A stretch of DNA of 64,000 nucleotides from Arenicola marina (lineage: Eukaryota > Annelida > Polychaeta > Arenicolidae): contig OZ025252.1 of assembly GCA_964019135.1 (NCBI GenBank), forward strand, positions 4,232,823 to 4,296,822, written 5' to 3'. The stretch's first letter is position 1. The number at the start of each line of letters is the position of its first letter. Positions 25,040 through 37,000 of this stretch are shown here, piece by piece. The notes below the pieces were generated by a model, which did no database searches, was not told the origin of the DNA, and saw only the letters and a list, made by a program, of their open reading frames with translations. Both the position numbers and the translations under genes were made by a program.

Positions 25040-26215
25040 TTGGTTATTACTGACAGTGCTTAGCTCTGACGAATGTGTTATCTTGTCATATCTCGTCACG
25101 TCTTCACGGTGATGATGTGCGGAGAAAATCCATAAACTTGACATATCTGCGCACCCGTCCGTTAACATAACGACATATCGTTAACGCTCCTTTACAGTGC
25201 TTACACATACTAATGTATTCAATATGATGGAATATATCTGTCATCTGTCTATACTACCACTGCTTTATGAATAGTCTGATCTTGTAAATATAGTATTATT
25301 TATATAGTATAGCATTTATTATTCATAGAATTGGAAAAATGTGATTAATTCGTTGCAGCACATTTTGGGAGATGTTGATAGATTGACGTAGAGTCGACAT
25401 GGAAGTGACATTTGCCGTCTCAATGCATGGCGATGAGTGTTGATACTTGGTGATGTCACCTGTCGCTGTACACACAGCTGGTGGTAAAGAGCCATCAAGC
25501 TCCTCCTCCTCTTCCAGACTTCAGACTTCAGGGCTAGCTAGCTGGCGTTAAGTAAATGTCGGAAGGCTTATGGCTGTATCGACGGCAGGGGGCGCGTCAG
25601 TCGATGTCGATGGCTTCCCGCCAGCATCAATCATGCGTCGTCTCCTATACCGGCGTGGTATTTACCGAATACTTCTTTCCGCCGTTTGCCAGTCAGCCAG
25701 TCAGCCAGCCACTCATGCAGGTTGGTCACCAGCTCCTCCCCCCCCCATCCACCCACCTCATCACCTCCGGCGGGATGAGCGTAAGACACTTGTTGCGAAG
25801 CGGCGATGCTCTTATTTATGATCATCGTATGGGCGTTAGTCATTTTCAGTGTGGCCACAGCTGGCGCCGGAAGAAGTGGCAGTCGTTGCGCGGCGAATAA
25901 TCAATTTAGGTCTTGATGCAAGGCAAAGAATCCGTGGTAGAAGCCTGTGGTGGAAGTACATCCCACACACCGTGTGGCTGACGTCGCAACATCCGGTCCG
26001 TAAACGACAGTCATTGCCCCATCCTTCCTGCTCCAACACCTTTCAGTGTTTTTTTTTAGCCATCCTTGAAGCCATCCGTCATTATTTTGTTTCACGCTTA
26101 GCGATATAGATATCTGCAGTTCTTTTATCGTCAACGTTTGTATTTTATTCGTCCGAAGCATCATTCGACAACAACGCTCCGCGTAAAAAAAAATCTTTCA
26201 AGGATACTCTAATAA
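25040..26215. other. Unique interval, no supported gene
   Basis: Left half AT-rich. The right half includes a CTCF-like GGCAGGGGGCGCG at 25584-25596 and a C run near 25737-25746. No supported coding sequence. Confidence 0.5.
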
Positions 26216-26837
26216 AATGCAATGCGATACAATACAATACGATACGATACACTACGATACGATACAATACAATACGATATAATATAATACAATACAATAC
26301 CATACCATACAATACCATACAATACGATACGATAAAATACAATACGATACAATACAATACGATACCATACCATACAATACGATACAATGCAATACGATAC
26401 GATACGATGCAATACAATACCATTCCATACCATACAATACGATACAATACAATACAATACAATACGATACAATACAATACGATACGATACAATACAATAC
26501 CATTCCATACCATACAATACGATACAATACAATACGATACGATACAATACAATACCATTCCATACCATACAATACGATACAATACAAGACTAGACTATAC
26601 AATACAATACAATACAATACAATATGATACAATACAATACAATATGATACAATACAGTACGATACAATACAACACAATACAATACAATACAATACGATAC
26701 AATACAATAAAATGCAACACAATACAATAAAATAAAATACGATACGATACAATACAATAAAATACGATACGATACAATAAAATAAAATACGATACGATAC
26801 AATACAATAAAATACGATACGATACAATGCAATACAA
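26216..26837. repeat. Pentanucleotide AATAC/GATAC array, about 124 copies
   Basis: Continuous 5-bp repeat of AATAC and GATAC, with CATAC, CATTC and AATAA variants; the right third is enriched in AATAAAATAC. Six-frame translations are Tyr/Cys/Ile/Val on minus and Tyr/Asn/Thr/Ile on plus, all artefacts of the repeat. Confidence 0.97.
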
Positions 26838-27766
26838 CCATCACATCTTTCTTATCCATTAGACTTCTATCCCCCACAGGCGCCTGCCGTCAAAATATTG
26901 TATCCATGTATATGTACACTTTCTTCCACCCATTGTTTCGCCGAATACTTTTTCAGCCATTATTAAGTCGTCGACTTTCTACCCACACAATGATCGAGTC
27001 GCTCACTTACCGCCTTGTCTTGTTTCTTTGACGAACCGACTGTTTTAGTAAAGAGGATGTGTCGTGCCATATGAAATGGGGTACGGCTGGTGATGGTATA
27101 AGTCGCTTGGCCGGTTCCTATAGTCTTGGAAGACCCTAGAAAATCCTTGAAAACAAAGCTATCATGGGAAGGCATGAACAAGTCATGGAAAATTCTTATT
27201 TAAAAAAAAAAAAAACGGCATGGAAAGCACCTTGAGCGGGTGAAAAATCATGGAATTCTATTTTTACACCCCCCCCCCTCCCCCAGTTTTCACGACCCGT
27301 TATAGGCCTATGTCGTTTTAATGTCGGTTTAGTGTCACAATCTTGGGTATGGCAGTCTTCCACAGTCTGCGCATTGGGAAATGGTACAATACTCCCCCTT
27401 TTTTACTTATTACAAATACACTAGTTCTCCTACTATGGATACTTATATATGTGTAATCAAATAGTTTTTATGTTTTATTAGTAAATAAACACAAAGTGGT
27501 TGAAGTGGATGTGCTTCTGACCCGTACTTGTAAAGATCTATAACATTACAGTGACTAGTCCATATATACATATGCTACAGACCAAAGTAACACATGAATG
27601 TGTCATAGTAAAGTGGGCAAAAACTACTTTGTGACGATTTGTGCGCGCGTCGTCGTTGTGTCTATGACGTTCTTTCTGCCTCGTATTGGCTTTCTTTCCA
27701 GTCTATTATAGCCAGGAGATTACTTGGGGTCATTTCGTCAAAGACGTTAAATAAATGTCGCATAAG
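26838..27766. other. Unique interval with possible dispersed-repeat relic
   Basis: 27150-27260 has spaced TCATGGAA-type motifs (CATGGGAAGG, GTCATGGAAAA, GCATGGAAAGC, ATCATGGAATTC) around a poly-A run at 27201-27214 and a C run at 27269-27278. This resembles a decayed dispersed element but cannot be classified here. No gene supported. Confidence 0.4.
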
Positions 27767-29650
27767 TCCGTCCTATCACGTGTTGTATCAATGACGTCCT
27801 ATGACGTGTCGGACTGATGACGTCCTATCACATGTTGTACCGATGACGTCCTATGACATGTTGTACCTATGACGTCTTAAGTATTGTTCAGATGACGTCC
27901 TATCTCGTGTTCTACCGATGACGTCCTGTCACGTGTTATACCGATGACGTCCTATCACCTGTTGTACCGATGACGTCCTATCACATGTTGTACCTATGAC
28001 GTCTTAAGTATTGTACCGATGACGTCCTATCACGTGTTGTACCGATGACGTCCTATCACATGCTGTACATATGACGTCCTATCACGTGTTGTACCGATGA
28101 CGTCCTATCACATGCTGTACCTATGACGTCTTAAGTATTTCTACCGATGACGTCCTATCACGTGTTGTACCGATGACGTCCTATCACATGTTGTACCTAT
28201 GACGTGTCGTACTGATGACGTCCTATCACATGTTGTACCAATGACGTCCTATCACATGTTGTACTTATCACATGCTGTACCTATGACGTCCTATCACGTG
28301 TTGTACCGATGACGTCCTATCACATGCTGTACCTATGACGTCTTAGGTATTCTACCGATGACGCCCTATCACGTGTTGTACCGATGACGTCCTATCACAT
28401 GTTGTACCTATGACGTGTTAAGTATTGTACCGATGACGTCCTATCACGTGTTGTACCGATGACGTCCTGTCACGTGTTGTACGGATGACGTCTTATCACG
28501 TGTTGTACCGATGACGTCCTATCACGTGATGTACCGATGGCGTCCTATCACGTGTTTTACCGATGACGTCATATCACGTGTTGTACCGATGACGTCCTAT
28601 CACGTGTTGCACCGATGACGTCCTATCACATGTTGTACCGATGACGTCCTATCACATGTTGTAACAATGACGCCCTATCACGTGTCGTAACAATGACGTC
28701 ATATCACGTGTTGTACCGATCACGTCCTATCACATGTTTGTACCGATGACGTATTGTTAAGTATTGTACCGATGACGTCCTATCACGTTTTGTACCAATG
28801 GCGTCCTATCATGTGTTGTAACAATGATGTCCTATCACGTGTTGTACCGATGACGTCCAATCACGTGTCGTAACAATGACGTCATATTACGTGTTATAGC
28901 GATGACGTCCTATCACGTGTTGTACCCATGACGTCCTACCACGTGTTGTACCCATGACGTCTTATCACGTTTTATGCCGATGACGTCCTATCACGTGTTG
29001 CACCGATGACGTCCTATCACATGTTTGTACCAATGACATCCCGTTAAGTATTTCACCGATGACGTCCTATCACGTGTTGTACGGATGACGTCCTATCACG
29101 TGTTGTAACAATGGCGTCCTATCACGTGTTGTACCCATGACGTCCTATCACGTGTTGTAACAATGACGTCCTATCACGCGTTGTACCCATGACGTCCTTT
29201 CACATGTTGTAACAATGGCGTCATATCACGTGTTGTACCGATGACGTCCTTTCACATGTTGTAACAATGGCGTCATATCACGTGTTGTACCGATGACGTC
29301 CTTTCACATGTTGTAACAATGGCGTCATATCACGTGTTGTACCGAAGACTTTTTATCGCGTTTTGTTCCGATGACGTCCTATCACGTGTTGTACCCATGA
29401 CGTCATATCATATGCTATGTCGATGACGTCCTATCACGTGTTTGTACCAATAACGTCCCGTTAAGTATTGCACTGATGACGTCCTATCACGTGTTGTACC
29501 GATGACGTCCTATCAGGTGTTGTAACAATGACGTCCTATCACGTGTTGTACCAATGGCGTCCTATCACGTGTTGTGCCGATGACGTCCTATCACGTGTGG
29601 TGTCAATGACTTCCTGTCCCGCACAGTGCCAATGACTGTCTGTCTCGTAT
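27767..29650. repeat. 26-bp minisatellite with E-box and CRE-type site, about 72 copies
   Basis: Period 26 bp; each unit joins CCTATCACGTGTTGTACC to GATGACGT. Most units thus contain CACGTG (palindromic E-box) or its CACATG variant, plus ATGACGTC (CRE half-site). A recurring variant replaces the E-box part with TTAAGTATTGTACC (for example near 27880, 28005, 28125, 28750). Borders are degenerate (CTGTCCCGCACAGTGCC at about 29615). Confidence 0.96.
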
Positions 29651-31373
29651 TTTGCCAGTGGCCACACCCTTTGTATCCCGCCTGCAGATCACTGCCCTGG
29701 ACCAGGCAGTCGCTAGTTCCCTGCCCATCCCATTGTCTCCGCCCCTGGTATTATCGCCCACACCTGGATGCCAACATTCGTTCCTCTATAAAAATCCGCA
29801 ATCCTTCTCATTCAACTTTCCCGAATGAGGGATATATTTTTTGTTTCATCGACAACCATTTTCTCTCTGTGTCTTCTTAGTATTGTCCCATTGCCGAGGC
29901 AAATTGCCTTGCGACAACTTCTTGTCTTGGATTCTATGGCGTCTTGTATATCCGGGTAACTCTCGCCGATTCACGCCCTGGTCGCAAACCGGATGAGAAT
30001 CACGTCTGGTATTGTCACGGTGACACCGAAACCTACACATTTTTTTTCACATTGACTGTGAGCATTGAAATAAAATAGAATTACTATCATTTTCTTTACG
30101 TTTCTACAGAAAAGCGTAAAACTGGAGATGACATCATTTACCTCTTGAATAATGTCACTTCTGGCGGCACGACCTGAATATAATAAGATTCAAAAGAAAC
30201 CTGGTAAATTGACTCATTCAAGAAGACATGGTACACCGACTGAGGTATAAGGTGTGCCCCCATTCACCTTTAAAAATTGAGCGTCGGCCTTCTTCTGTTA
30301 GTGGTTTGAAGATGGAATTAACACGCTGGATATTATCCGATATGGGAAGTATTGGCGCGAAGGTGAGCCGGTTTTCTCCCCATGTAGGTATATTACTTTT
30401 ATGAATGGTTGTAGTGGAGAGGGGAGAAGCGTTAGACGGTTATGGGGGAGAGTTTTCACTGACATTTGACTTCAGTCGATAACACGATACGGTCTGCCAT
30501 GGCTGAACTATCTTCCTCTCTTTAACACCGACGGTTGAATTTTACCCCCCCCACCCCCCCAACACCCCGCACTATCTTTCCGGCCAGTGTAGACCATTCA
30601 CGACCTTCCATAATACGCAAATACATTCTAAATCTCCCCATGCAAGATATCGAAATGGCAATTTACTTATTCTTACGACATAGGAGACGCTGTGCACAAA
30701 TTGATCATCGTGGCCTTTGTCAACATCTGGCCATGGCGTAAATTAGACTTCGTCACGTGATTAGATAGGCCGAGGTGTAAGCTACCAAGAGCTTTGTCTC
30801 GGGCCGTGGAAACAGCTTGAGGCAGGCTCAAGTGGCATGCGATTGCCCTTTAACGCTGTCTTGTTGGTATTTAGATTCAGCACGTCAATCTTCTTCAAAT
30901 TGCACTTGCTGTACCCCCCCCCCCCCCTCCCGCCCCCCCGGCCGGGCTCAGGGACTGCTTGGGGAACAGGCTGGCCACACCTCCTCCTCCTCCTCCACGT
31001 CCTCCTCACGACCCCAGGCCAGCGACGACGACCAAGGCGCGTCGTATGAAATCCATTGTACGCGTCAGATCTATTTGTCGTGTTGTTAATTTCTTTAACG
31101 GTTTATATAGAGAGAGGCGATCCTCGGACGCGCGTGCCGATCCTCTACGAGTGACGTCACAATGGGCATGGTGGCCAATAGGGTTTCAAAGGTCTTATAA
31201 CTGATGAAAACATCAGATGAATGTTATTTATCGGGTTACAGAAAGAAGTGACAAGAATCTTGTTCATATGAACTGATACAGACCTGCATGATTTGATCTA
31301 TGTGTTATCAACCCAAGCCTATTACAATAAATGGAACTTTTTAAATATTACAATTAATAATGCTACTTAATCG
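29651..31373. other. Unique interval, no supported gene
   Basis: High-complexity DNA. A C run lies at 30915-30927 and a CTC-rich tract at 30980-31005. A perfect CRE is at 31152-31159 in GAGTGACGTCACAA. No frame longer than about 90 codons and none with recognisable motifs. Confidence 0.5.
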
Positions 31374-32022
31374 TCAGTGGTATATACCGGTGGGTAAGTG
31401 GAAGGAAAAGTGGTATATACCAGTGGGTAAGTGGAAGGGACAGTGGTGTTTACCAGTGGGTAAGTGGAAGGGACAGTGGTATATACCAGTGGGTAAGGGG
31501 AAGGGACAGTGGTGCATACCAGTGGGTAAGTGGAAGGGACAGTGGTATATACCAGTGGGTAAGGGGAAGGGACAGTGGTGCATACCAGTGGGTAAGTGGA
31601 AGGGACAGTGGTATATACCAGTGGGTAAGTGGAAGGGACAGTGGTGTATACTAGTGGGTAAGTGGAAGGGACCGTGGTATATACTAGTGGGTAAGTGGAA
31701 CGGCCAGTGGTGCATACCAGTGGGTAAGTGGAAGGGACCGTGGTATATACCAGTGGGTAAGTGGAAGGGACAGTGGTGTATACAAGTGGGTAAGTGGAAG
31801 GGACAGTGGTAAATACCAGTGGGTGAGTGGAAGGGACAGTGGTGTTTACTAGTGGGTAAGTGGAAGGGACCGTGGTATATACCAGTGGGTAAGTGGAAGG
31901 GACAGTGGTGTATACCAGTGGGTAAGTGGAAGGGACAGTGGTGTATACCAGTGAGTAAGTGGAAAGGACAGTTGTGTATACCAGTGGGTAAGTGGAAGGG
32001 ATAGTGGTGTATACCAGCGGGT
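31374..32022. repeat. 33-bp minisatellite with splice-donor-like motif, about 20 copies
   Basis: Period 33 bp. Key segments of each unit are TGGTATATACCAGTGGGTAA and GTGGAAGGGACAG. Almost every unit contains TGGGTAAGTGG, where GG|GTAAGT closely matches the metazoan 5' splice-site consensus. As 33 is a multiple of 3, the frame stays open (WYIPVGKWKGQ repeated), and so does the antisense frame, so openness is not evidence of coding. Variants include TGCATACC and TGTATACTAG. Confidence 0.96.
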
Positions 32023-32920
32023 AGATGTTATGAGATCCGAGGGCTAATACTGAAAAAAATATACGTCGGTTTATGCCCCAATATAACCTTCTGATATAGC
32101 TTGACTAATACCATCAGCAAGGCACGAACATTATGACCTTCCATTAGGATTTTTGCTTCTGTGTCAGGCCATGATAAAGCGCCTGTCCATGCAAACAGGG
32201 CGCAGGGGGGAAGCGGGCGGGAAATGAAAGATGTTAAATCGACAAGCTAAGTGCAGTGTGTCCAAATGAGGTCAGACCAATGACCGAAGGCAAGCCAAAT
32301 AGCTCAATATTGTGGACCAATTGGCTTGCCTGAAAATGACATTGTTTACAGTGCCAGAAGAAATGTCATACCATACCATGGAGAGCCATGGCTCCTCAAA
32401 CACACACAGCAGTCACAAGCTCAATATCTAAGCGATGAACTTTTGAAAGAGAAATAAAAACCTCATATCCGTGCCTTCAAATTGTGGATTCATTACGCGT
32501 TTTTTTCCCAACCTGTTAATGACATTCTTGTCCCGAACCATTTGAGCAACTATGCCACGGCAACATCAACAGGGAACAATGAGAAATTAAGTTTTTTTTC
32601 CTTGGTTGTAAACTTTTATATTCTTTTTATGGCCGGGCTGACTAAATATAACAAAATGATGATTACCAAAGCCAGTGTGACGTAACTGTACCCGGGTTAC
32701 CTTCCATCCAAGCCCAGCAATTATCGCTCAGTTGCGTACAAACAAGCGCGCGTCAAACTCGAGATTGTATTAACATTAAACTATTGACTGGCAAGGTGAA
32801 ACAATTATTTAAAATTGTCTTTTGCGAGGGATTCCGTATCTTACGGAAACTGAGGCCTCCATCGTCGACTTGTAACAGTATCCTGCCAGCGTCAAGCTCT
32901 CCACTACGGAAACTAGCTCT
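32023..32920. other. Unique interval with a small inverted repeat
   Basis: An 11-bp perfect inverted repeat, AGGCAAGCCAA (32288-32298) against TTGGCTTGCCT (32321-32331), could form a hairpin with a 22-base loop. An E2F-like GGGCGGGAAATG occurs near 32216-32227. No coding sequence supported. Confidence 0.5.
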
Positions 32921-33886
32921 TGCCTACACCTAGCCTGTACTTAGCCTCCTCCTAGCCTCCTCCTAGCCTCCACCTAGCCTCCACCTAGCCTCCACCTAGG
33001 CTCCACCTAGCCTATAACTAGCCTCCTCCTAGCCTCCACCTAGCCTCCACTTAGCCTATAACTAGCCTCCACCTAGCCTCCACCTAGCCTCCACCTGGCC
33101 TATAACTAGCCTTTACTTAGCCTCCACCTAGCATCCACTTAGCCTATAACTAGCCTCCACCTAGCCTCCACCTAGCCTATAACTAGCCCTTACTTAGCCT
33201 CCACCTAGCATCCACTTAGCCTATAACTAGCCTCCTCCTAGCCTCCACCTAGCCTCCACCTAGCCTATAACTAGCCTTTACTTAGCCTCCACCTAGCATC
33301 CACTTAGCCTATAACTAGCCTTCACCTAGCCTATAACCAGCATTTACTTAGCCTCCACCTAGCATCCACTTAGCCTATAACTAGCCTCCACCTAACCTAT
33401 AACTAGCCTCCACCTAGCCTATAACCAGCATTTACTTAGCCTCCACCTAGCATCCACTTAGCCTATAACTAGCCTCCACCTAACCTATAACTAGCCTCCA
33501 CCTAGCCTACAACTAGCCTCCACCTAGCCTACAACTAGCCTCCACCTAGCCTATAACTAGCCTGTACTTAGCCTCCACCTAGCCTCCACCTAGCCTTCAC
33601 CTAGCTTATAACTAGCCTGTACTTAGCTTCCACCTAGTCTATAACTAGCCTCCACCTAGCCTCCACATAGTCTTGCTTAGCCTCCGCCTAGCCTCCACCT
33701 AACCTATAACTAGCCTGTACTTAGCATCGCCCCTAGCCTCGACCTAGGCTCCCTCTAGCCTGCACCTAGTCTCCATCTAGCCTTACGTAGCCTCCGCCTA
33801 GCCTCCACCTAACCTATAACTAGCCTGTACTTAGCATCGCCCTAGCCTCGACCTAGGCTCCCTCTAGCCTCCACCTTGCCTCCACC
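32921..33886. repeat. 11-bp CTAGCCTCCAC minisatellite, about 88 copies, ends at a gap
   Basis: 11-bp unit CTAGCCTCCAC alternating with CTAGCCTATAA and CTAGCATCCAC variants. The variant order repeats (for example TATAACTAGCCTTTACTTAG then CCTCCACCTAGCATCCACTT at about 33100, 33180, 33270), giving a higher-order repeat. It stops at a 200-N gap. Confidence 0.96.
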
Positions 33887-34086
33887 NNNNNNNNNNNNNN
33901 NNNNNNNNNNNNNNNNNNNNNNNNNNNNNNNNNNNNNNNNNNNNNNNNNNNNNNNNNNNNNNNNNNNNNNNNNNNNNNNNNNNNNNNNNNNNNNNNNNNN
34001 NNNNNNNNNNNNNNNNNNNNNNNNNNNNNNNNNNNNNNNNNNNNNNNNNNNNNNNNNNNNNNNNNNNNNNNNNNNNNNNNNNNNNN
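33887..34086. other. Assembly gap, 200 N
   Basis: Placeholder-sized gap separating an 11-bp array on the left from an unrelated 23-bp array on the right. Neither flank contains any unique DNA, so the true distance is unknown and the join itself is unverified. Confidence 0.99.
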
Positions 34087-37000
34087 ATGGGGTTAGAGGG
34101 ATGAATGCGATGGAGTTACAGGGGTAGATGTGATGGGGGTTAAAGGGGTAGATGTGATGGGGTTAGAGGGGTAGATGTGATGGGGTTAGAGGGGTAGATG
34201 TGATGGGGTTAGAGGGGTAGATGTGATGGGGTTAGAGGGGTAGATGTGATGGGTTAGAGCGGTAGATGTGATGGAGTTACTGGGGTAGATGTGATAGCAT
34301 TAGAGCGGTAGATGTGATGGGGTTAGAGGGGTAGATGTGATGGGGTTAGAGGGGTAGATGCAATGGAGTTACAGGGGTAGATGTGATGGGGGATTAGAGG
34401 TGTAGATGTGATGGCGTTAGAGCGGTAGATGTGATGGGGGGTTAGAGGGGTAGATGTAATGGGGTTAGAGTGGTAGATGTGATAAGGGGTTAGAGGGGTA
34501 GATGTGGTGGGGTTAGAGGGGTAGATGTGATGGGGTTAAAGGGTTAGATCTGATGGGGGGTTAGAGGGGTAGATGTGATGGGGGGGGGGTTAGATTGGTA
34601 GATGTGATCGGGGGTTAGAGGGGTAGATGTGATGGGGTTAGAGGGGTAGATGTGATAGAGTTAGAGGGGTAGATGGGATGGAGTTAGAGGGGTAGATGGG
34701 ATGGAGTTACAGGGGTAGATGTGATGGGGTTAGAGGGGTAGATGTGATAAGGGGTTAGAGCTGTAGATGTGATGGGGTAGATGTGATGGGGTAGATGTGA
34801 TGGGGGGCTAGAGGGGTAGATGGGATTGGGTTAGAGGGGTAGATGTGATAGGGTTACAGGGGTAGACGGGTTGGAGTTAGAGGGGTAGATGTAATAGGGT
34901 TAGAGGGGTAGATGGGATGGAGTTAGAGGGGTAGATGTGATGGGGGGTTAGAGCGGTACATGTAATGGGGTTCGAGGAGTCGATGTGATGGGGTTAGAGG
35001 GTTAGACGTGATGGGGTTAGAGGGGTAGGTGTGATGGGGTTAGAGCGGTAGACGTGATGGGGTTAGAGGGGTAGATGTGATGGGGTTAGAGGGGTAGATG
35101 TGATGGGGTTAGAGGGGTAGATGTGATGGGGTTAGAGGGGTAGATGTGATGGGGTTAGAGGGGTAGATGTGATTGGGTTAGAGGGGTAGATGTGATGGGG
35201 TTAGAGGGGTAGATGTGATGGGGTTAGAGCGGTAGATGTGATGGAGTTAGAGGGGTAGATGTGATGGGGGTTAAAGGGGTAGATGTGATGGGGTTAGAGC
35301 GGTAGACGTGATGGGGTTAGAGGGGTAGATGTGATGGGGTTAGAGGGGTAGATGTGATGGGGTTAGAGGGGTAGATGTGATGGGGTTAGAGCGGTAGATG
35401 TGATGGGGTTAGAGGGGTAGATGTGATGGGGTTAGAGGGGTAGATGTGATGAGCTTAGAGGGGTTGACATGGTAGAGGGTTAGAGGGGTAGATGTGATGG
35501 GGTTAGAGGGGTTGATGGGATGGAGTTAGAGGGGTAGATGTGATGGGTTGGAGGGGTAGATGTGATGAGGTTAGAGGGGTTGACGTGGTAGAGGGTTAGA
35601 GGGGTAGATGTGATGGGGTTAGAGGGGTAGATGTGATGGGAGGTTAGAGGGGTAGATGTGATGGGGTTAGAGGGGTAGATGTGATGGGGGGTTAGAGGGG
35701 TAAATGTGATGGGGGTTAGAGGGATGAATGCGATGGGGTTAGAGGGGTAGATGTGATGGGGTTAGAGGGGTAGATGTGATGGGGTTAGAGGGGTAGATGT
35801 GATGGGGTTAGAGGGGTAGATGTGATGGGGTTAGAGGGGTAGATGCGATGGAGTTACAGGGGTAGATGTGATGGGGTTAGAGGGGTAGATGTAATGGGGT
35901 TAGAGGGGTAGATGCGATGGAGTTAGAGGGGTAGATGTGATGGCGTTAGAGCGGTAGATGCGATGGAGTTAGAGGGGTAGATGTGATGGGGTTAGAGCGG
36001 TAGATGTGATGGAGTTACAGGGGTAGATGTGATGGCGTTAGAGCGGTAGATGTGATGGGGTTAGAGGGGTAGATGTGATGGGGTTAGAGGGGTAGATGCG
36101 ATGGAGTTAGAGGGGTAGATGTGATGGGGTTCAAGCGGTAGATGTGATGGAGTTACAGGGGTAGATGTGATGGCGTTAGAGGGGTAGATGTGATGGGGTT
36201 AGAGGGATGAATGCGATGGAGTTACAGGGGTAGATGTGATGGGGGGTTAGAGGTGTAGATGTGATAGGGGGTTAGAGGGGTAGATGTGATGGCGTTAAAG
36301 CGGTAGATGTGATGGGGTTAGAGGGATGAATGCGATGGAGTTACAGGGGTAGATGTGATGGAGTTACAGGGGTAGATGTGATGGGGGGTTAAAGGGGTAG
36401 ATGTGATAAGGGGTTAGAGGGGTTGATGTGATTTTGTTAGAGCGGTAGATGTGATGGGGTTAGAGGGATGAATGCGATGGAGTTACAGGGGTAGATGTGA
36501 TGGGGGTTAAAGGGGTAGATGTGATGGGGTTAGAGGGGTAGATGCGATGGAGTTAGAGGGGTAGACGTGATGGAGTTACAGGGGTAGATGTGATGGCGTT
36601 AGAGCGGTACATGTGATGGGGTTAGAGGGATGAATGCGACGGAGTTACAGGGGTAGATGTGATGGAGTTACAGGGGTAGATGTGATGGGGGGTTAGAGGG
36701 GTAGATGTGATAGGGGGTTAGAGGGGTAGATGTGATGGCGTTAGAGCGGTAGATGTGATGGGGTTAGAGGGATGAATGCGATGGAGTTACAGGGGTAGAT
36801 GTGATGGGGGGTTAGAGGTGTAGATGTGATGGCGTTAGAGGGGTAGATGTGATAGGGGGTTAGAGGGGTAGATGTGATGGGGTTAGAGCGGTAGATGTCA
36901 TGGGGGGTTAGAGGGGTAGATGTGATGGGGTTAGAGCGGTAGATGTGATGGGGGGTTACAGGGGTAGATGTAATGGGGGTTACAGTGGTAGATGTGATGG

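Noticed and set aside
26145..26877. Tyr/Ile/Val/Cys-rich frames on the minus strand
   Set aside because: Translation of the 5-bp GATAC array in several frames.
31360..32004. 150-codon frame with WYIPVGKWKGQ repeats as a repeat protein
   Set aside because: The 33-bp period keeps frame on both strands; no start context, domain or flanking exon.
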